A DNA stretch of 63,401 bases from Blautia sp. Its GTDB lineage: Bacteria > Bacillota > Clostridia > Lachnospirales > Lachnospiraceae. Below, one piece after another: positions 62,416-63,401 of the stretch. The stretch covers positions 1 through 63,401 of the forward strand of contig JAFVGK010000064.1 in assembly GCA_017475035.1 (NCBI GenBank), read 5' to 3'. The position numbers were made by a program, and so were the translations under genes. Below the pieces are notes generated by a model. That model was not told where the DNA came from and made no database searches. It was given only the letters and a program-made list of their open reading frames with translations. Position 1 is the first letter of the stretch. Each line of letters opens with the position of its first letter.

Positions 62416-62952
62416 ATGAAGACTTCTGAAATGCAACTAACAACCAGATTGTCATTAAATGATATTGCTTCTGAAATCAAAGCATTTGCTTCTGCGCATA
62501 AATATGTTAGTATTGAAAAAACCGTCAATGATGATCCTCTTGGCGGTTTTGGAGGACCTGACCCTGATATTTCTTTGGTTGTTATAGGCGAAATTACTGT
62601 AGCTGCACAATGGGCTTTTCAAATTCATGTATATAATAATGGCGAAAATAGAAGTGTTGATTTAATTGCCCTTGGAGATGATTGGAAAGATACATTTTCT
62701 ATTGGAGCGACAAATTATTACAGAAATAAATATGGAGGAGAAAAGGAAAAGACCACTAACCTTAAAACTGGTCAAAAGAAGATGGAAGGCTTGTATTATA
62801 GGTTAAAGAACCGAGCACTCGAAATTGACGAAGATGAAAACTATAGACAACAAAAGGAAATGTGGATGAATGAAGGCCGCTGTAATATATGTGGCGGACG
62901 ATATAAAGGTTTGCTAACAAAAAAATGTGAATCATGCGGCAATGCTAAATAG
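62416..62952 (+). CDS. Hypothetical protein with C-terminal zinc ribbon (178 residues)
   Basis: The N-terminal domain (residues about 1-140) is alpha/beta with no known signature: LSLNDIASEIKAFASAHKY, then VNDDPLGGFGGPDPDIS, VIGEITVAAQWAFQIHVYN. A Lys-rich helix follows. The C-terminus CNICGGRYKGLLTKKCESCG is a four-Cys zinc ribbon (CxxC-x12-CxxC), typical of nucleic-acid or protein contact. GGAGGACG lies about 13 bases upstream of the ATG. It is the last gene before the second IS-like end and shares the AT-rich codon use of the cargo. Confidence 0.75.
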   Translation: MKTSEMQLTTRLSLNDIASEIKAFASAHKYVSIEKTVNDDPLGGFGGPDPDISLVVIGEITVAAQWAFQIHVYNNGENRSVDLIALGDDWKDTFSIGATNYYRNKYGGEKEKTTNLKTGQKKMEGLYYRLKNRALEIDEDENYRQQKEMWMNEGRCNICGGRYKGLLTKKCESCGNAK

Positions 62953-62971
62953 GGTTAAGTAAAAATTATAT

Positions 62972-63012
62972 ATCCCCGCTAATACTTATGGGTAGAGGCG
63001 GGGATTATGTTT
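62972..63012 (+). terminator. Terminator after the zinc-ribbon gene
   Basis: Stem ATCCCCGC / GCGGGGAT (62972-62979 / 62998-63005) with an 18-base loop, then TATGTTTGTTTT. Moderate T content downstream. Confidence 0.7.
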
Positions 63013-63058
63013 GTTTTGAAAACTTTAACGAGGTATAGTGCAGAAGTGAAATAACCGG

Positions 63059-63255
63059 TGTTAGAGCCAGGCGATTTGAACCATTCAGAGCCAGACGATT
63101 TTAGCCAAATTAAGTCCTAACGATTTTCACCACCCCTGCCGCGCTTCCGCTTGGCCTACCGCCCTACATGTGAATCGACAAATGTAATCAAGCGTATATT
63201 GCAGGTTTCTGATGTCGCTTCACATTTCGGTTGGTTTGTTTTTTTGATCTTCATT
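63059..63255 (+). mobile_element. Inverted second copy of the IS21-like end
   Basis: Starts TGTTAGAGCCAGGCG and matches the reverse complement of 58769-58964 over about 196 bases with roughly a dozen differences by hand alignment. After 63255 it diverges from the mini-element, so either this copy is truncated or it is the end of a longer element that runs past the window. No transposase is visible in the remaining bases. Confidence 0.75.
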
Positions 63256-63401
63256 TGAGAGGGAAGTTTCACGGCACGCGTGAAAAAAAACGTGAAAAAC
63301 TCATTTGGGGGGGAAGACTGATTAAAGCAGTGCGTGAAAAACGTGAAAAACTATTTGGAGAATCTTTGACTTGGTGTATCAGATTACCAAGACATGCAGT
63401 A
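63256..63401 (+). other. Right edge with short direct repeats
   Basis: CGTGAAAAACTCATTTGG and CGTGAAAAACTATTTGG occur at about 63292 and 63339, each preceded by a further GTGAAAAA. No gene can be called. Confidence 0.4.

Noticed and set aside
63256-63401. Start of a transposase or integrase gene at the right edge
   Set aside because: Only 146 bases remain, made of short repeats, with no open frame or motif that supports it.

Overview
The window looks like chromosomal DNA of a gut Lachnospiraceae-type Clostridia (Bacillota). The reasons are the gene order miaB-mutS-mutL-miaA followed by a methionine gamma-lyase-family gene, strong AGGAGG ribosome binding sites, a TrpB2-type tryptophan synthase beta chain, and very large Cna_B/SpaA surface proteins with His/Cys-rich N-termini. 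This placement is inferred from gene content and protein style, not from a database search.

Layout. 1-470: 3' end of a 23S rRNA gene, then tRNA-Asn and tRNA-Cys and a terminator, with no 5S gene in between. 0.7-8.5 kb: housekeeping and hypothetical genes: a DUF308-like membrane protein, an arginase-fold protein, an Lgt-family protein, a small sigma factor with a broken partner gene, a membrane protein, homoserine dehydrogenase and TrpB2. 8.7-16.4 kb: a 2578-residue secreted protein with BspA-type leucine-rich repeats, Ig-like and Fn3 modules. 16.7-18.9 kb: a REC-GGDEF-EAL protein and an Hpt protein. 19.0-22.9 kb: tRNA-Leu, a palindromic intergenic region and an acidic surface protein with PTPT linkers. 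23.2-36.6 kb: the tRNA-modification/mismatch-repair cluster, a BaiN/HI0933-type flavoprotein, malQ and proC. 36.7-37.2 kb: a CYTH protein on the minus strand. 37.7-58.2 kb: two giant LPxTG surface proteins (4611 and 1848 residues) that share N-terminal modules, with two small genes between them. 58.2-63.4 kb: an AT-rich accessory region in which two inverted copies of an IS21-like end bracket about 4.1 kb of cargo: a hypothetical protein, a secreted CHAP/leucine-rich-repeat protein, a 50-residue protein and a zinc-ribbon protein.

How the genes work together. Over half of the window encodes secreted or wall-anchored proteins. The EAL/Hpt pair could control them through cyclic di-GMP, but only proximity supports that. 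No sortase gene is visible, so the two LPxTG proteins must rely on one encoded elsewhere. MutS and MutL form the DNA mismatch repair core; MiaA and MiaB modify A37 of tRNAs that read UNN codons.

The most unusual non-coding signals are: (1) a family of hairpin-plus-conserved-tail intergenic repeats upstream of the sigma factor, mutL and proC, with three tandem units at proC; (2) a 279-bp IS-derived mini-element whose target site can be reconstructed from a neighbouring repeat, plus a second, inverted copy of its end 4.1 kb away; (3) a 162-bp palindrome in the malQ leader; (4) a 27-bp in-frame minisatellite in the mutL linker.
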